NCBI RefSeq assembly: GCF_026319365.1
Contig: NZ_JAPDMS010000001.1
Location: forward strand, 1,118,456-1,182,455
Reading direction: 5' to 3'
Source: Methylophaga sp. OBS1
GTDB lineage: Bacteria > Pseudomonadota > Gammaproteobacteria > Nitrosococcales > Methylophagaceae
Length of the DNA: 64,000 bases
The translations under genes were made by a program, and so were the position numbers. A model generated the notes under the pieces. The model had not been told where the DNA came from and ran no database searches. It worked only from the letters and a program-made list of their open reading frames with translations. Shown here one piece after another: positions 7,495 to 18,257 of this stretch. How positions within the stretch are numbered: the stretch's first letter is position 1; every line of letters begins with the position of its first letter.

Positions 7495-9678
7495 TCAGCG
7501 ACGACGACGGGCAGCTTTCACCTTGGTTTTACCCGGACGGGTATGTTGTGTTTTGAAAGGTCGGCTTTGTCCTCGGCCGGCTTTGGCTTTGCGGCTGATC
7601 CGCGCACCTTCGCCCCGTTCACCCGTCCCGGCGGGTTGCCAGGTAGGGATCAGGTGTTTCTTGCCATTACCAATCAGATCCGCCCGACCCATTTTTTTCA
7701 GTGCTTCGCGCAACATCGGCCAGTTTTCCGGATCGTGATAGCGGAGGAAGGCTTTATGCAGACGACGTACTTTCAGGCCTTTAGGCACGGTAATATCACC
7801 GCCCTTACGCCGCACCTTGTGTAAGGTGTCTTTACCGGAATGATACATGGCTGCCGCCGCAGACATTGGTGACGGCAGATAGGCCTGTACCTGGTCGGCA
7901 CGGAAACCGTTGCGTTTCAGCCAAATCGCCAGGTTCATCATATCTTCATCCGTGGTGCCCGGGTGGGCAGCAATAAAGTATGGAATCAGATACTGTTCTT
8001 TACCCGCTTCCTTCGAGTACTTATCAAACATCTGTTTGAACTTGTCGTAGGTACCGATGCCCGGCTTCATCATCTGCGACAAAGGCCCGTCTTCAGTATG
8101 TTCCGGCGCGATTTTAAGATAGCCGCCGACATGATGTGTGACCAGTTCTTTGACGTATTCCGGCGACAAAACAGCCAGGTCATACCGCAGACCGGAAGCA
8201 ATCAGAACTTTCTTGATGCCCGGCAATGAGCGGGCACGCTTGTAGAGATTAATCAGTGGCGTGTGATCGGTATTCAGGTTTTTGCAGACGCCGGGATAAA
8301 CGCAGGACAGTCGGCGACAACTGGCTTCAATTTCCTCATCTTTACAAGCCAGACGATACATATTGGCGGTGGGGCCGCCGAGATCGGAAATCACGCCAGT
8401 AAAACCGGGCGTGGTGTCACGAATCGCTTCCACTTCCTTGATAATCGAGTCTTCGCTTCGGCTCTGAATGATGCGTCCCTCATGCTCGGTAATCGAACAG
8501 AAGGTACAGCCACCAAAACAGCCACGCATGATATTGACTGAGAAACGAATCATCTCGTAAGCCGGGATATTCATCTTGCCGTAGGTAGTATGCGGCACGC
8601 GGCTATAGGGCAAATCAAAGACCGCATCCATTTCCTTGGTCGTTAATGGAATCGGTGGCGGATTGAGCCAGACATCGCGGTCTCCATGCTGCTGCACCAG
8701 TGCCAGGGCATTCCCCGGATTGGTTTCCAGGTGCAGGATGCGTGAGGTATGGGCATAGGTAACAGGATCATCCTTGACCTGATTGTAGGCCGGCAGCCGG
8801 ATCACGGTTTTATCGGCATTTCGCGGTGAGACCCGGTGGATCTTAATCACATTGCCTGCAGGTTGTTCCGCTTTTTCCTGTTCTGTGCGGGCTTTTTCCT
8901 CGGCACAACTGGCTTCGGTCTGCATCTGATAGGGATCAATCGGCGGATTGAGCTTGCCGGGGGTATCGACCGAGGTGGAGTCTTTCTCCCACCACCCGTC
9001 TCTGCGGCCGTGCTTGGTCATGTAGGCGGTACCGCGAATGTCGGTGAGGTCTTTCACCGCTTCCCCGGCGGCCAGACGATGTGCAATTTCCACTACCTGG
9101 CGTTCACCATTGCCATAAACCAGCAGGTCGGCTTTGGAATCCATCAAAACGCTATGGCGCACTTTTTCCGACCAGTAGTCATAGTGGGCAATACGGCGGA
9201 GGCTGGCTTCAATGCCACCAATAACGACCGGCACCCCTTTGTAGGCTTCACGACAACGCTGACTGTAAACCACAACACTGTGATCAGGGCGTTTTCCACC
9301 CTCACCACCGGCGGTATAGGCATCATTACTGCGGATTTTACGGTCTGAGGTGTAGCGGTTGACCATCGAATCCATATTGCCACCGGTGACCCCGTAAAAC
9401 AGGTTGGGCTTGCCCAGCTTCTGAAAATCCTCAGCGCTGGTCCAGTCGGGCTGAGAAATAATGCCGACACGAAAACCATGAGATTCAAGCAGACGCCCGA
9501 TCAGGGCCATCCCGAAGCTGGGGTGGTCAACATAAGCATCACCGGTAACGATGATAATGTCGCAGGAGTCCCAGCCCAGCGCGTCCATTTCTTCACGCGA
9601 CATCGGCAATTCGGGGGCAATACCGAAACGATGTGCCCAGAATTTACGATAGGAAAACAGGTCGGGTGCGGCTTGCAT
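7495..9678 (-). CDS. YgiQ family radical SAM protein
   Basis: A 727-residue UPF0313/YgiQ protein. It has an N-terminal conserved domain, a central radical SAM motif [10 protein letters not shown] (about residues 385-394) that binds the 4Fe-4S cluster, and a long conserved C-terminal region ([43 protein letters not shown]). The last 40 residues are basic and low complexity ([22 protein letters not shown]), suggesting nucleic-acid or ribosome contact. The function of the family is not established. A GAGG ribosome site precedes the ATG. It appears to be a single transcription unit. Confidence 0.93.
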   Translation of the reverse strand: MQAAPDLFSYRKFWAHRFGIAPELPMSREEMDALGWDSCDIIIVTGDAYVDHPSFGMALIGRLLESHGFRVGIISQPDWTSAEDFQKLGKPNLFYGVTGGNMDSMVNRYTSDRKIRSNDAYTAGGEGGKRPDHSVVVYSQRCREAYKGVPVVIGGIEASLRRIAHYDYWSEKVRHSVLMDSKADLLVYGNGERQVVEIAHRLAAGEAVKDLTDIRGTAYMTKHGRRDGWWEKDSTSVDTPGKLNPPIDPYQMQTEASCAEEKARTEQEKAEQPAGNVIKIHRVSPRNADKTVIRLPAYNQVKDDPVTYAHTSRILHLETNPGNALALVQQHGDRDVWLNPPPIPLTTKEMDAVFDLPYSRVPHTTYGKMNIPAYEMIRFSVNIMRGCFGGCTFCSITEHEGRIIQSRSEDSIIKEVEAIRDTTPGFTGVISDLGGPTANMYRLACKDEEIEASCRRLSCVYPGVCKNLNTDHTPLINLYKRARSLPGIKKVLIASGLRYDLAVLSPEYVKELVTHHVGGYLKIAPEHTEDGPLSQMMKPGIGTYDKFKQMFDKYSKEAGKEQYLIPYFIAAHPGTTDEDMMNLAIWLKRNGFRADQVQAYLPSPMSAAAAMYHSGKDTLHKVRRKGGDITVPKGLKVRRLHKAFLRYHDPENWPMLREALKKMGRADLIGNGKKHLIPTWQPAGTGERGEGARISRKAKAGRGQSRPFKTQHTRPGKTKVKAARRRR

Positions 9679-9757
9679 CAGGTCCTCGGGAGGGTCAAAC
9701 AGAAAGTGGCATTATTCTACCAAATTCAAATACCTGAAGCAGGGTTTTGACGACTGT

Positions 9758-10321
9758 TCAGTCGGTAATGGTGACGGTAGTGCCTTTGTCGATGTAGCGA
9801 GTGAGTTGTTCCACTTCGTTATTGCGAAGTGCGATACAGCCCTGGGTCCAGTTGGCCAGCTCGTGAATTTCCAGTTTATCTTTGGTTTCCACCCCAATAC
9901 CATGGATGCCGATGGCACCACCCAAAGGGGTATTCTGCGGCGGAAGCTGACCGAAAATATGTGCATCGAGAATACCGCGGTATTCTTTTTTGCTGATACG
10001 CCCGGCTTTCAGGGCGTTGATGGCATCCCGAACGCTGGGATAATCCAGTTGAATGAATAAGTGAAAACGGTCGCTGTCACGAACCTGATAGATGTGATAT
10101 TCACCCAGTGGGGTCTTACGATCGCCGGCCTGCAACTTGCCGCTCTTACCGCCACTGCCAAGCGCCACGTGAAAACTGCGCACTGGCTTACCATCTTTCT
10201 GCACAATCAAACGCTGTTCCGAACGCTTAACCAGCAGTTTGTAGTCCCCTGTCGCCGAGGCAGGTAGCTGCCAGACGAGCAACATCACTATCAACAAGCT
10301 TGAAACCGACAATTTTTTCAT
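9758..10321 (-). CDS. L,D-transpeptidase (YkuD domain) family protein
   Basis: An exported 187-residue protein: signal peptide (cleavage near ASA, residue 23), then a YkuD domain. The catalytic signature is GAIGIHGIG followed by NWTQGCIAL, with the nucleophile Cys. These enzymes make or edit 3-3 peptidoglycan cross-links or attach proteins to the wall. The size and single domain resemble YafK-like members. Its ATG overlaps the CBS gene stop by 4 bp; it is the last gene in a chain from the DUF3530 gene. Confidence 0.9.
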   Translation of the reverse strand: MKKLSVSSLLIVMLLVWQLPASATGDYKLLVKRSEQRLIVQKDGKPVRSFHVALGSGGKSGKLQAGDRKTPLGEYHIYQVRDSDRFHLFIQLDYPSVRDAINALKAGRISKKEYRGILDAHIFGQLPPQNTPLGGAIGIHGIGVETKDKLEIHELANWTQGCIALRNNEVEQLTRYIDKGTTVTITD

Positions 10322-10752
10322 TGAAGACTTTCCCGCACTACTTCAGTCAGTTTGACGACCCCGGTTGGAGCCTCATCCGCTGCTAATACTACCAAATCAG
10401 TGACATCCGTCTGCAACTGTCTGTGCAAAATCTGATTAATTTTTTCATTTTCCCGGCAGTAGGCGAAGTGTGGGTCCATCAACTCACCGGCTGTGGCCGC
10501 TGCAACCTGAGCAAATAATTGCCGGTGGGAATGGACCGGTCGGTCATGGCAGAACAGATGATTGACCAGTTTATTGAAACTCAAATGGCCTTTTACCTTG
10601 CCATTTTCCAGCACGTAAGCATCGCGTGAATCATGCTCGATCAGCGTCTTCACAATATCTCTCAGGCCGGTATCCGCCGAGACCGTCACCAGGGCGTTAG
10701 GATGCGCCTGCAGCCACTCGGCCACAGTGAGTTCGATAATACGTTCACTCAT
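10318..10752 (-). CDS. CBS-domain protein
   Basis: A 144-residue cytoplasmic protein with one CBS pair: the first repeat has VTVSADTGLRDIVKTLIEHDSRDAYVLENGKVKGHLS, the second is in the C-terminal half (LMDPHFAYCRENEKINQIL ... VVLAADEAPTGVVKLTEV). CBS pairs usually bind adenine nucleotides. The start MSERIIELTV overlaps the antiporter gene by 8 bp, suggesting the CBS unit is a separately encoded regulator of that transporter; this is inference. Confidence 0.85.
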   Translation of the reverse strand: MSERIIELTVAEWLQAHPNALVTVSADTGLRDIVKTLIEHDSRDAYVLENGKVKGHLSFNKLVNHLFCHDRPVHSHRQLFAQVAAATAGELMDPHFAYCRENEKINQILHRQLQTDVTDLVVLAADEAPTGVVKLTEVVRESLQ

Positions 10753-11938
10753 AACCTGACTCCCCTTTGATTTCCCCGGCTTTTTGCAGCGCATAGCGTG
10801 TGGCAAACGGGCCCAGCAGTTCGTAGATGAGCGTACTGGCCAGAATCACATTCACGATCAGCAGCCCGCTTTCCTCAAACACGGGATGATTGAGTAAGGA
10901 CAGTGCCAGACCTATCGCAATACCTGCCTGCGGCACCACGCCAAGTCCGATATACTTTCGCACCGGCTCAGGCGCATCAATAAAACGGGCTGCGAGGTTA
11001 GTCCCGCCCATCTTACCCAGCACTCTGGCCAGCACATAAATCAGGACCAGCCCGATACCACTCAAAAGAACATCCAGATCAAAATGCGCCCCGGCCAGGG
11101 TGAAAAACACCAGAAATACGAATTCTTCCAGATATTCAACCGGTGCCAGCAAACGCTCACCGCCGGATTTAAAGGTGGCACGGGCCACAAAGCCCAGTGT
11201 CATCGCAGTCAGCAACGGAGAACAATGCCACACCTCTGCTAGCCCCTGAGAAAGCACTACCGTACTCAGCACCATGGGTAAAAAGAAATGCGGATTGCGC
11301 ACCCGATGTCCGAAACCGGCCAGAGCCCAGCCCAGTACCGCACCCAGTAATAATGCCCCACCGATCTCTATCAGCGCCATCGACATCACACCGGTGACGC
11401 TGCTGCCCGTAGTTGCCGCCAACAGCAGAGAGAAGAGGATGATACCGATCGCATCATCCAGGGCCACCACACCGAGCAGCGACGTCGTCAGTGGACCCCG
11501 ACTGCGATATTCATGAATAACGGCAACGGTGGCGGCGGGCGCCGTGCTGGCCGCCAGTACCGCCAGTGCTGCCGCAATCAGGATGACTTCAGCTTGGCCT
11601 GACAGAAACAGACAGACAGACAGGAAAACGACGACTGCAGCACCCAAGACCTCACCGACAGTGCAAAACACAATGGTACTACCCAGCCTTTTCAATTGTC
11701 TGGCCGTGACCGATCCGCCTATCAGGTAGGCAATCAGTGCCAACGCCGTATCGGTGAGTAGCGCAGAGCCCGCGCCCAATTGCAGCTCAAACACACCGCC
11801 GAGTGAATCCTGCGACCAGATCAAGCCGGCTAGCGCATAAAGCGCAATTCGGGGCAGGTTAAAACGCGCAGCGACCAGACTGAGCAGCAGACCGGTGACC
11901 AGCAGTAATCCAAGATAGAGAAACAGCGACTCCGGCAT
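10745..11938 (-). CDS. CPA2-type cation:proton antiporter
   Basis: A 397-residue membrane protein with about 12 hydrophobic segments and the Na+/H+ exchanger fold. The ALDDAIGIILFSLLL segment holds the paired aspartates typical of electrogenic CPA2 transporters. It lacks the cytoplasmic RCK/TrkA-N domains of KefB/KefC. The CBS protein encoded immediately downstream may do the regulatory job. The ATG overlaps the upstream stop by one base (TGATG). Confidence 0.87.
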   Translation of the reverse strand: MPESLFLYLGLLLVTGLLLSLVAARFNLPRIALYALAGLIWSQDSLGGVFELQLGAGSALLTDTALALIAYLIGGSVTARQLKRLGSTIVFCTVGEVLGAAVVVFLSVCLFLSGQAEVILIAAALAVLAASTAPAATVAVIHEYRSRGPLTTSLLGVVALDDAIGIILFSLLLAATTGSSVTGVMSMALIEIGGALLLGAVLGWALAGFGHRVRNPHFFLPMVLSTVVLSQGLAEVWHCSPLLTAMTLGFVARATFKSGGERLLAPVEYLEEFVFLVFFTLAGAHFDLDVLLSGIGLVLIYVLARVLGKMGGTNLAARFIDAPEPVRKYIGLGVVPQAGIAIGLALSLLNHPVFEESGLLIVNVILASTLIYELLGPFATRYALQKAGEIKGESGYE

Positions 11939-12744
11939 CAGGCAAATAAGCGACTGATAAAGTTACGATTCTGTCGAATCAGATTCTGTAAGGCCTTGGG
12001 CAGGTTAATCCGGTAACGCATTTCCCACTCATCGACCTTAGCGCGCAGCAGCTTGAGGTCGCGGTGATTGACCTCAAACTGTGTAGCAAGCGCAATCACG
12101 TTGCCTTTATTCTCCACCGGCAACAGCATCGAGCGGCCCGCAAAGCTCTGGTTAATACGCTGCATGGTGGTATTGAATAAATCTCTCTCGCTGCCCCAGA
12201 GGTTGATACTCATGACACCATCGGCAGTCAAAATGCCGCTGCAGGCATCAAAAAAAGGCTGTACGCCGACACTGGCTGCCATGCCGTTGTGATCGTAGGC
12301 ATCAACCAAAAGCAAGTCGTAGCTCAAATCTGTTTCGTAGAACAATTGACTGACATGCAGATAGCCATCGCCCTGCACAATGTTAAGTCGCGGGTCGGTC
12401 AGCGGTACATTAAAATAATGTGCGGCCACCTCAATGACATCACGGCGGTACTCGACGACATCGATCTGACACTGGGGGAAATGTTGCAGCAGAAATTTGA
12501 CCAGCGAGCCACCACCGAGACCAATCACCAGCACCCGCCGTGGGATGGGATTGAGCAGCAGGCAGCCCATCATCGACTGTGTGTAACTCAACGCCAGATG
12601 GGCCGGATCACTCAGCCGCATACTGCTCTGTCTGGGATAAGTACCGAAATGCAACGAGCGGCTGTCACCGTTATCTACTACCTCGATCACGCCATCGTCA
12701 GTCTGAGCCTGGTGAATCAGCGTACCATCGCCGTATATGCGCAT
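11938..12744 (-). CDS. Spermidine-synthase-like SAM-fold protein
   Basis: A 268-residue protein with a nucleotide-binding motif VLVIGLGGGSLVKFLL, then VVEYRRDVIEVAAHYF and ALLLVDAYDHNGM. The fold matches the polyamine aminopropyltransferase family. The catalytic loop here reads DAYDHNG rather than the DSSDPVGP of true spermidine synthases, so a different small-molecule substrate is likely. Overlaps both neighbours by one base. Common annotation is fused or spermidine synthase family; substrate unknown. Confidence 0.8.
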   Translation of the reverse strand: MRIYGDGTLIHQAQTDDGVIEVVDNGDSRSLHFGTYPRQSSMRLSDPAHLALSYTQSMMGCLLLNPIPRRVLVIGLGGGSLVKFLLQHFPQCQIDVVEYRRDVIEVAAHYFNVPLTDPRLNIVQGDGYLHVSQLFYETDLSYDLLLVDAYDHNGMAASVGVQPFFDACSGILTADGVMSINLWGSERDLFNTTMQRINQSFAGRSMLLPVENKGNVIALATQFEVNHRDLKLLRAKVDEWEMRYRINLPKALQNLIRQNRNFISRLFA

Positions 12745-13613
12745 CAGTTCGGTTCCTCGCTGACGAACTGTTTGTGCAGCCAGCCACGCACATAACTCAA
12801 TACCCTGGACTCAAAACCATAGAAGCGAAAGCCGGCACCGTTAATGCGTCGCTGGTCATACGCTGTGGTCTGCTGTTGCTTCATAAAAACCAGACGGTCT
12901 CTGGCCAGATTATTCATTGAACCGGGCACAGTAGGCGCAATATCAAGTATGGGTGTAATTGCTGGCATAGCCTCAAGCTCAAGCATGGGACGAATCCAGA
13001 TTAAACCACGTTGTTCTCCCATCTGTTCGGCCAGCGCATCGGTTAGACGCGCGGCCTCACCTAGAGCCAGAACAACGGTTGTACCCGTTTGCTGTGAATC
13101 AAGATAAGCCAGTGCGGCGTTGAGACGGGTCGCATTATCCGGCAGTTCAGGTTTTTTTTCTGTGTCCGGGTCTTGGTCAGCTGTTGCATTATCAGCGGGC
13201 AAGCCGGCGCTTGCTTGACTGGCATCGACTGTCGGCTGAGCCATGGATGCAGCATTACTGGAGAGAAAAATGCCAGGTTCTCTGGGGTAAGTCAGCGCCA
13301 CCGTCATGGTTGTCCAGCCCGAGTTAGGCAACCCCTCACGCAGGGTATTGATCAAGCCCGGACTATCGATGCCGGCATTGCTGTCATGCAGAATCAGTAC
13401 TTTCCCGTAAGACTTGCCCAGTCGATCATTAATCAGTGTCGCGTCGATACGGGTATCCCCTACCGGCAGCGCCAGGTAACCGTTGACCTCACCAGCCTGG
13501 CTGATGACAGAGCTGTCTACCTGCGCGGGTTTGGTGTCATCTTCGGCGGTTGCGAGACCCTGACTCAACACAAATATCGCCGCCAGAAGACCGCTTTTTA
13601 AAACCTTTTGCAA
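12744..13613 (-). CDS. DUF3530 family exported alpha/beta-hydrolase-like protein
   Basis: I chose a TTG start at 13613 because GGAG lies six bases before it and it gives a clean signal peptide (MQKVLKSGLLAAIFVLSQG, cleavage near ATA). A TTG at 13673 would add 20 residues. The mature protein has strands like GKVLILHDSNAGID, TMTVALTYPRE and TTVVLALGEAARL, matching DUF3530, which has an alpha/beta-hydrolase fold but often lacks a full catalytic triad. An acidic Pro/Ala linker lies around residues 120-165. It is the first gene of a five-gene overlapping chain ending with the L,D-transpeptidase. Confidence 0.75.
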   Translation of the reverse strand: MQKVLKSGLLAAIFVLSQGLATAEDDTKPAQVDSSVISQAGEVNGYLALPVGDTRIDATLINDRLGKSYGKVLILHDSNAGIDSPGLINTLREGLPNSGWTTMTVALTYPREPGIFLSSNAASMAQPTVDASQASAGLPADNATADQDPDTEKKPELPDNATRLNAALAYLDSQQTGTTVVLALGEAARLTDALAEQMGEQRGLIWIRPMLELEAMPAITPILDIAPTVPGSMNNLARDRLVFMKQQQTTAYDQRRINGAGFRFYGFESRVLSYVRGWLHKQFVSEEPN

Positions 13614-13689
13614 ACCACGCTCCACCCTCTCGTTAATGCCATCCCCAGTATAATGACTGCGGAATCTTTTCAAAAGCTGAAAAATCAGA

Positions 13690-13711
13690 CCTGATACGGT
13701 AAAGTATCGGG
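13690..13711 (+). promoter_or_regulatory. Short inverted repeat upstream of rpe
   Basis: CCTGATAC, six-base spacer, GTATCGGG, a seven-to-eight pair inverted repeat 43 bp before the rpe ATG. TATAAT at 13649-13654 lies upstream without a good -35 at normal distance. The repeat could be an operator or a leader hairpin. Function not shown. Confidence 0.35.
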
Positions 13712-13754
13712 TTTATACAGCATTTCTAAACCTAAAGTTTTAAGAGAGAACAAC

Positions 13755-14447
13755 ATGGCTGAATTCAAAATTGCTCCGTCTATTCTGTCTGCGGATTTTG
13801 CCCGCCTGGGTGAAGAAGTCGATAACGTACTGGCATCAGGTGCCGACATCGTTCACTTCGACGTCATGGACAATCACTATGTGCCCAATCTGACCATTGG
13901 TCCGCTGGTCTGTGACGCGCTGCGTAAGCACGGTGTAACGCATGAAATCGACGTCCATCTGATGGTCAAACCGGTTGACCGAATCATCCCTGACTTTGCC
14001 AAAGCCGGCGCGACTTTCATCACCTTCCACCCCGAAGCCTCCGAGCATATTGACCGCAGTCTGCAACTGGTTAAAGCAGAAGGCTGCAAAACCGGTCTGG
14101 TATTCAACCCGGCTACGCCACTGTCTCTGGCCGAACACGTGCTGGACAAAGTCGACCGTATTCTGCTGATGTCAGTCAACCCCGGTTTTGGTGGTCAGAA
14201 GTTCATTCCACATACACTGGATAAGCTGCGTCAGGCACGCAAAATGATCGACGAAAGTGGTTATGACATCGATCTGGAAATTGATGGCGGCGTCAACGTC
14301 AAAAACATCCGTGAAATCGCTGAAGCCGGTGCCCGCACATTCGTGGCCGGTTCCGCCGTATTCGGTGCTGCCAAAGACAGTGATCCCAACAAATATGAGA
14401 GCATCATTGCTGAAATGCGTGAGGAACTGGCCAAAGCCAACGTTTAA
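13755..14447 (+). CDS. rpe: Ribulose-phosphate 3-epimerase
   Basis: Interconverts ribulose-5-phosphate and xylulose-5-phosphate in the pentose phosphate pathway (and in the ribulose monophosphate cycle of methylotrophs). The 230-residue TIM barrel shows [13 protein letters not shown], the metal site in [36 protein letters not shown] and LEIDGGVN. It begins the rpe-gph-trpE run; gph follows after 8 bp. Confidence 0.97.
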   Translation: MAEFKIAPSILSADFARLGEEVDNVLASGADIVHFDVMDNHYVPNLTIGPLVCDALRKHGVTHEIDVHLMVKPVDRIIPDFAKAGATFITFHPEASEHIDRSLQLVKAEGCKTGLVFNPATPLSLAEHVLDKVDRILLMSVNPGFGGQKFIPHTLDKLRQARKMIDESGYDIDLEIDGGVNVKNIREIAEAGARTFVAGSAVFGAAKDSDPNKYESIIAEMREELAKANV

Positions 14448-14455
14448 GACGTTTC

Positions 14456-15124
14456 ATGGCCATACCCCCTCCCGAGGTCGTACTGATTGATCTGGACGGC
14501 ACGCTGGTCGACAGCGTGCCGGATCTGGCCTGGTGTACTGCGCGCATGCTGGAAGCGCTGGATTGCCCGACCTGTAGCGAAGACGATGTCAGGTTGTGGG
14601 TGGGGAACGGCGTTGAGAAACTGATTAAACGGGCTCTCACCGGTGACATGAATGCTGAGCCTGATCCGGCTCTGTACGATAAGGCTCTGCCCTTGTTCAT
14701 GACACTTTACAAGGATAACAGTTGTCGGCTCAGTCATCTCTATCCCGATGTCGAAACTGGTTTGAGATGGTTGCAGTCGCGACAGATTAAACTGGGTTGC
14801 GTGACCAACAAACCCGAAGCATTCACCCTGCCGCTTCTGGATTTTCTTGGGATTCGGCAGTTTTTTGAGGTGGTGATCAGCGGCGATAGCCTGCCGCAGA
14901 AAAAGCCCCATCCGGCACCACTGCTGTACGGCGCCGAGTTTTTCAGGGTCAGCCCCGATAAAGCCCTGATGATTGGTGACTCGGTCAGTGATGTCGAAGC
15001 GGCCCGCGCTGCCGGATTCCGGATAGTTTGTATGAGTTACGGCTACAATCACGGTGCCGATATCCGTAGCGCCAATCCGGATGTCGTCATTGACAGTTTT
15101 GCAGAGTTGGAAAACTTATTTTAG
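14456..15124 (+). CDS. gph: Phosphoglycolate phosphatase (HAD family)
   Basis: Dephosphorylates 2-phosphoglycolate, which arises from DNA 3'-end repair or oxygenase side reactions. The 222-residue protein has HAD motif I LIDLDGTLVDSVPDL, motif II/III VTNKPEAF ... KPHPAPL and motif IV LMIGDSVSDVEAARAAG. Its place between rpe and trpE is the standard rpe-gph-trpE order in gammaproteobacteria. Confidence 0.94.
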   Translation: MAIPPPEVVLIDLDGTLVDSVPDLAWCTARMLEALDCPTCSEDDVRLWVGNGVEKLIKRALTGDMNAEPDPALYDKALPLFMTLYKDNSCRLSHLYPDVETGLRWLQSRQIKLGCVTNKPEAFTLPLLDFLGIRQFFEVVISGDSLPQKKPHPAPLLYGAEFFRVSPDKALMIGDSVSDVEAARAAGFRIVCMSYGYNHGADIRSANPDVVIDSFAELENLF

Positions 15125-15133
15125 AAAGAAGCG

Positions 15134-16630
15134 ATGAAACAGTCAGAATTCGAACAACTCGCCGCTGAAGGCTACAACCGCATCCCGCTTGCCCGGGAAG
15201 TACTGGCTGATCTCGATACGCCGCTCAGTACTTATCTTAAGCTGGCAGATGCGCCCTACTCTTACCTGTTTGAATCAGTTCAGGGAGGGGAGAAGTGGGG
15301 ACGTTATTCGATCATCGGCCTGCCCTGTGAAACAGTGGTTCGCGTTCATGGTTTCGATATCAGCGTTGAACATCAGGGCGATATCATCGAAACCGACAAA
15401 AGTGACGATCCGCTGGGCTGGGTAGAACAGTTCCAGCAACGTTACAAGGTCCCTGAAACTGGCCAGCTTCCCAAGTTTAACGGCGGTCTGGTCGGCTACT
15501 TCGGCTATGACACCGTGCGCTACGTTGAGCCCCGACTAGGCGATGCGCGGGCACCTGACCCACTGGGTTGTCCCGATATCATGTTGATGGTGTCGGATGA
15601 ACTGGTCGTGTTTGATAATCTCAGTGGTCGACTGTACCTGATAGTTCATGCCGATCCCGCTCAGGACAATGCCTACAATCGAGCGCAGGCAAGGCTGGAT
15701 AAACTCATTGAAACACTGCGCAACACCACGCCCAGGTTCCAGCGTCACGGTGAACGTCGACGGGTCAATGAAGAAGACTTTGTCTCCGGCTTTACCCATG
15801 ACGGCTTTATTGACGCGGTTAAAAAAGCAAAGCAATACATCAACGACGGCGATATCATGCAGGTGGTATTGTCACAGCGACTCTCGATTCCGTTTGCGGC
15901 AGAGCCGGTCGATATGTACCGGGCACTGCGCACGCTCAACCCCTCCCCCTACATGTATTACCTGAACCTCAAAGACTTCCACGTGGTCGGTTCCTCACCG
16001 GAAATTCTGGTCAGGATGGAAGATCAGGAGGTCACCGTCAGACCGATTGCCGGTACCCGCCGTCGCGGTAAGACCGAAGAGGAAGATACTGCGCTGGAAC
16101 AGGAACTGCTCGCCGATCCCAAAGAACTCGCTGAGCATCTGATGCTGATTGATCTGGGTCGCAACGATATCGGCCGCGTCAGTCAGACCGGCACGGTTGA
16201 GCTCACCGATAAAATGGTGATCGAGCGTTACTCACATGTGATGCATATTGTGTCCAATGTGACCGGCAAGGTGCTGGACAACATGTCTGCCATTGACGCC
16301 CTCCGCGCCACCTTCCCGGCCGGCACCGTAAGTGGTGCCCCCAAGGTAAGGGCCATGGAAATCATTGACGAGTTTGAACCCGTCAAACGCGGCGTCTATG
16401 CCGGCGCCGTCGGTTACCTGTCCTGGTCCGGTAATATGGACACGGCGATTGCCATCCGCACTGCCGTGATAAAAGATAATACGCTGCATATCCAGGCCGG
16501 GGCCGGTATCGTTTATGATTCGATTCCTGAACTGGAATGGAAAGAGACCATGAATAAGGCAAGAGCGATTTTCCGCGCTGTTGCCATGGCGGAAGCTGGC
16601 CTGGAAGCCGATCCGCACGCTGAAGGCTGA
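15134..16630 (+). CDS. trpE: Anthranilate synthase component I
   Basis: Converts chorismate to anthranilate with ammonia from TrpG. The 498-residue protein has the N-terminal tryptophan-sensing region ([20 protein letters not shown]) and the chorismate-binding domain ([65 protein letters not shown]). It begins 9 bp after gph; no leader peptide or attenuator is possible in such a small gap, so control, if any, acts elsewhere. Confidence 0.97.
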   Translation: MKQSEFEQLAAEGYNRIPLAREVLADLDTPLSTYLKLADAPYSYLFESVQGGEKWGRYSIIGLPCETVVRVHGFDISVEHQGDIIETDKSDDPLGWVEQFQQRYKVPETGQLPKFNGGLVGYFGYDTVRYVEPRLGDARAPDPLGCPDIMLMVSDELVVFDNLSGRLYLIVHADPAQDNAYNRAQARLDKLIETLRNTTPRFQRHGERRRVNEEDFVSGFTHDGFIDAVKKAKQYINDGDIMQVVLSQRLSIPFAAEPVDMYRALRTLNPSPYMYYLNLKDFHVVGSSPEILVRMEDQEVTVRPIAGTRRRGKTEEEDTALEQELLADPKELAEHLMLIDLGRNDIGRVSQTGTVELTDKMVIERYSHVMHIVSNVTGKVLDNMSAIDALRATFPAGTVSGAPKVRAMEIIDEFEPVKRGVYAGAVGYLSWSGNMDTAIAIRTAVIKDNTLHIQAGAGIVYDSIPELEWKETMNKARAIFRAVAMAEAGLEADPHAEG

Positions 16631-16646
16631 GCCGGGACCCTAATTT

Positions 16647-17225
16647 ATGCTGTTAATGATTGATAATTACGACTCTTTCACCTACAACCTGGTGCAGTAC
16701 TTTGCTGAACTGGGTCAGGAAGTCGTGGTGCACCGTAACGACAAAATCACCATTGAAGAGATTGAAGCCCTGAACCCGGATAAAATCGTGCTCTCCCCCG
16801 GTCCGTGCACACCGAATGAAGCCGGTATCTCCATGGCGGTGATTAAACATTTTGCCGGTAAAAAGCCACTTTTGGGCGTATGTCTGGGCCATCAGGCGAT
16901 TGGACAGGTTTTCGGCGGCGATGTGGTTCACGCCCGTGAGATCATGCATGGCAAAACCTCTAAGGTGTACCACAACAATACCAGTGTTTTCCGTGGTCTG
17001 AATAACCCACTGGAAGCCACCCGCTACCACTCTCTGGTGGTTAAGAAAGAGACTTTGCCGAACTGCTTTACCATCACCGCCTGGACTGAAACTGAAAACG
17101 GCGAGATGGACGAGATCATGGGTATCGAGCACAAGACCTTGCCCATTGAGGGTGTCCAGTTCCATCCCGAGTCTATCCTGACCGAACAGGGTCATGAACT
17201 GCTGAAGAACTTTCTTGATCGATAG
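16647..17225 (+). CDS. trpG: Anthranilate synthase component II (glutamine amidotransferase)
   Basis: Supplies ammonia from glutamine to TrpE. A 192-residue class I amidotransferase with the nucleophile Cys in [12 protein letters not shown] and the catalytic His-x-Glu in [13 protein letters not shown]-terminus [19 protein letters not shown]. May also serve p-aminobenzoate synthesis as in many proteobacteria, as no pabA is in view. 16 bp from trpE and 9 bp from trpD. Confidence 0.96.
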   Translation: MLLMIDNYDSFTYNLVQYFAELGQEVVVHRNDKITIEEIEALNPDKIVLSPGPCTPNEAGISMAVIKHFAGKKPLLGVCLGHQAIGQVFGGDVVHAREIMHGKTSKVYHNNTSVFRGLNNPLEATRYHSLVVKKETLPNCFTITAWTETENGEMDEIMGIEHKTLPIEGVQFHPESILTEQGHELLKNFLDR

Positions 17226-17234
17226 GACCTGAGC

Positions 17235-18248
17235 ATGGATATTCAAGCTGCACTTAAACTCGTCACCCAGCGTCAGGATCTCAGTGCCGATCAGATGCGT
17301 GATGTCATGAATCAGATCATGACCGGTCATGCCACCCCGGCACAGATCGGCGGATTCCTGATTGGACTGAGCATGAAAGGTGAAACCGTGACCGAAATTG
17401 CCGCGGCTGCTGAAGTCATGCGTTCGCTGGCAACGCCGGTTGATATTCAGGGCGAACATGTGGTCGACACCTGCGGCACTGGCGGTGACGGTGCCAGTAC
17501 CTTTAATGTCTCGACCGCCAGTGCCTTTGTTGTTGCAGCAGCCGGCGCTCAGGTCGCCAAACATGGTAACCGCTCTATCAGCAGTAGTTCCGGCAGTGCC
17601 GATGTGCTGGAAGCAGCGGGCGTGAACCTGGAACTGACGCCGGAACAGGTCAAACACTGTATCGAAACCGTCGGTGTCGGCTTTATGTTTGCTCAGAAAC
17701 ATCATGGTGCCATGAAGCATGCGATTGGCCCGCGCCGTGAAATGGGTGTTCGCACCGTATTCAATCTGCTGGGTCCGCTCACCAACCCCGCCCGCGCCCC
17801 GCACCAGGTCCTGGGGGTGTATGACAAGAAATGGGTGGTGCCAATGGCTGAAGTGCTGCAAAAACTGGGCAGCAAACATGTGTTAGTGGTTCACGCTGAA
17901 GACGGACTGGATGAGATCAGCATCGGTGCCGAAACGCACGTCGCCGAACTCAAACACGGCGAAATCTCCAGCTACACCATCAAACCTGAAGACTTTGGCC
18001 TCAACCGCAGTGATGTCAAAGGCCTGTCAGTCAAGAATGCCACTGACAGCCTCGACATCATCAAAGCCATCTTTAACGGAGAAACCGGTCCGGCCCGCGA
18101 TATTGTCGTTCTCAATGCCGGCGCCGCGATTTATGTGGCCGATATTGCAGCGACCCTGGAACAGGGAATCAAGCAAGCAGCCGAAGTCATCGACTCGGGT
18201 GCCGCCTCACAGAAACTGAATGCGCTGATTGTCAGCAGCCGGAGCTAG
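17235..18248 (+). CDS. trpD: Anthranilate phosphoribosyltransferase
   Basis: Joins anthranilate and PRPP. A 337-residue protein with the PRPP-binding glycine loop [36 protein letters not shown] and [17 protein letters not shown]. Not fused to TrpG, unlike the enteric enzyme. Part of trpEGDC, 9 bp before trpC. Confidence 0.97.
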   Translation: MDIQAALKLVTQRQDLSADQMRDVMNQIMTGHATPAQIGGFLIGLSMKGETVTEIAAAAEVMRSLATPVDIQGEHVVDTCGTGGDGASTFNVSTASAFVVAAAGAQVAKHGNRSISSSSGSADVLEAAGVNLELTPEQVKHCIETVGVGFMFAQKHHGAMKHAIGPRREMGVRTVFNLLGPLTNPARAPHQVLGVYDKKWVVPMAEVLQKLGSKHVLVVHAEDGLDEISIGAETHVAELKHGEISSYTIKPEDFGLNRSDVKGLSVKNATDSLDIIKAIFNGETGPARDIVVLNAGAAIYVADIAATLEQGIKQAAEVIDSGAASQKLNALIVSSRS

Positions 18249-18257
18249 AAGATCATT

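Noticed and set aside
15125..15133. trp attenuator before trpE
   Set aside because: Only 9 bp separate gph and trpE; no leader peptide or alternating hairpins can fit.
16653..17879. 408-codon minus-strand frame
   Set aside because: Lies wholly opposite trpG and trpD, which have full motifs; composition is rich in His and Phe as expected of a shadow frame.
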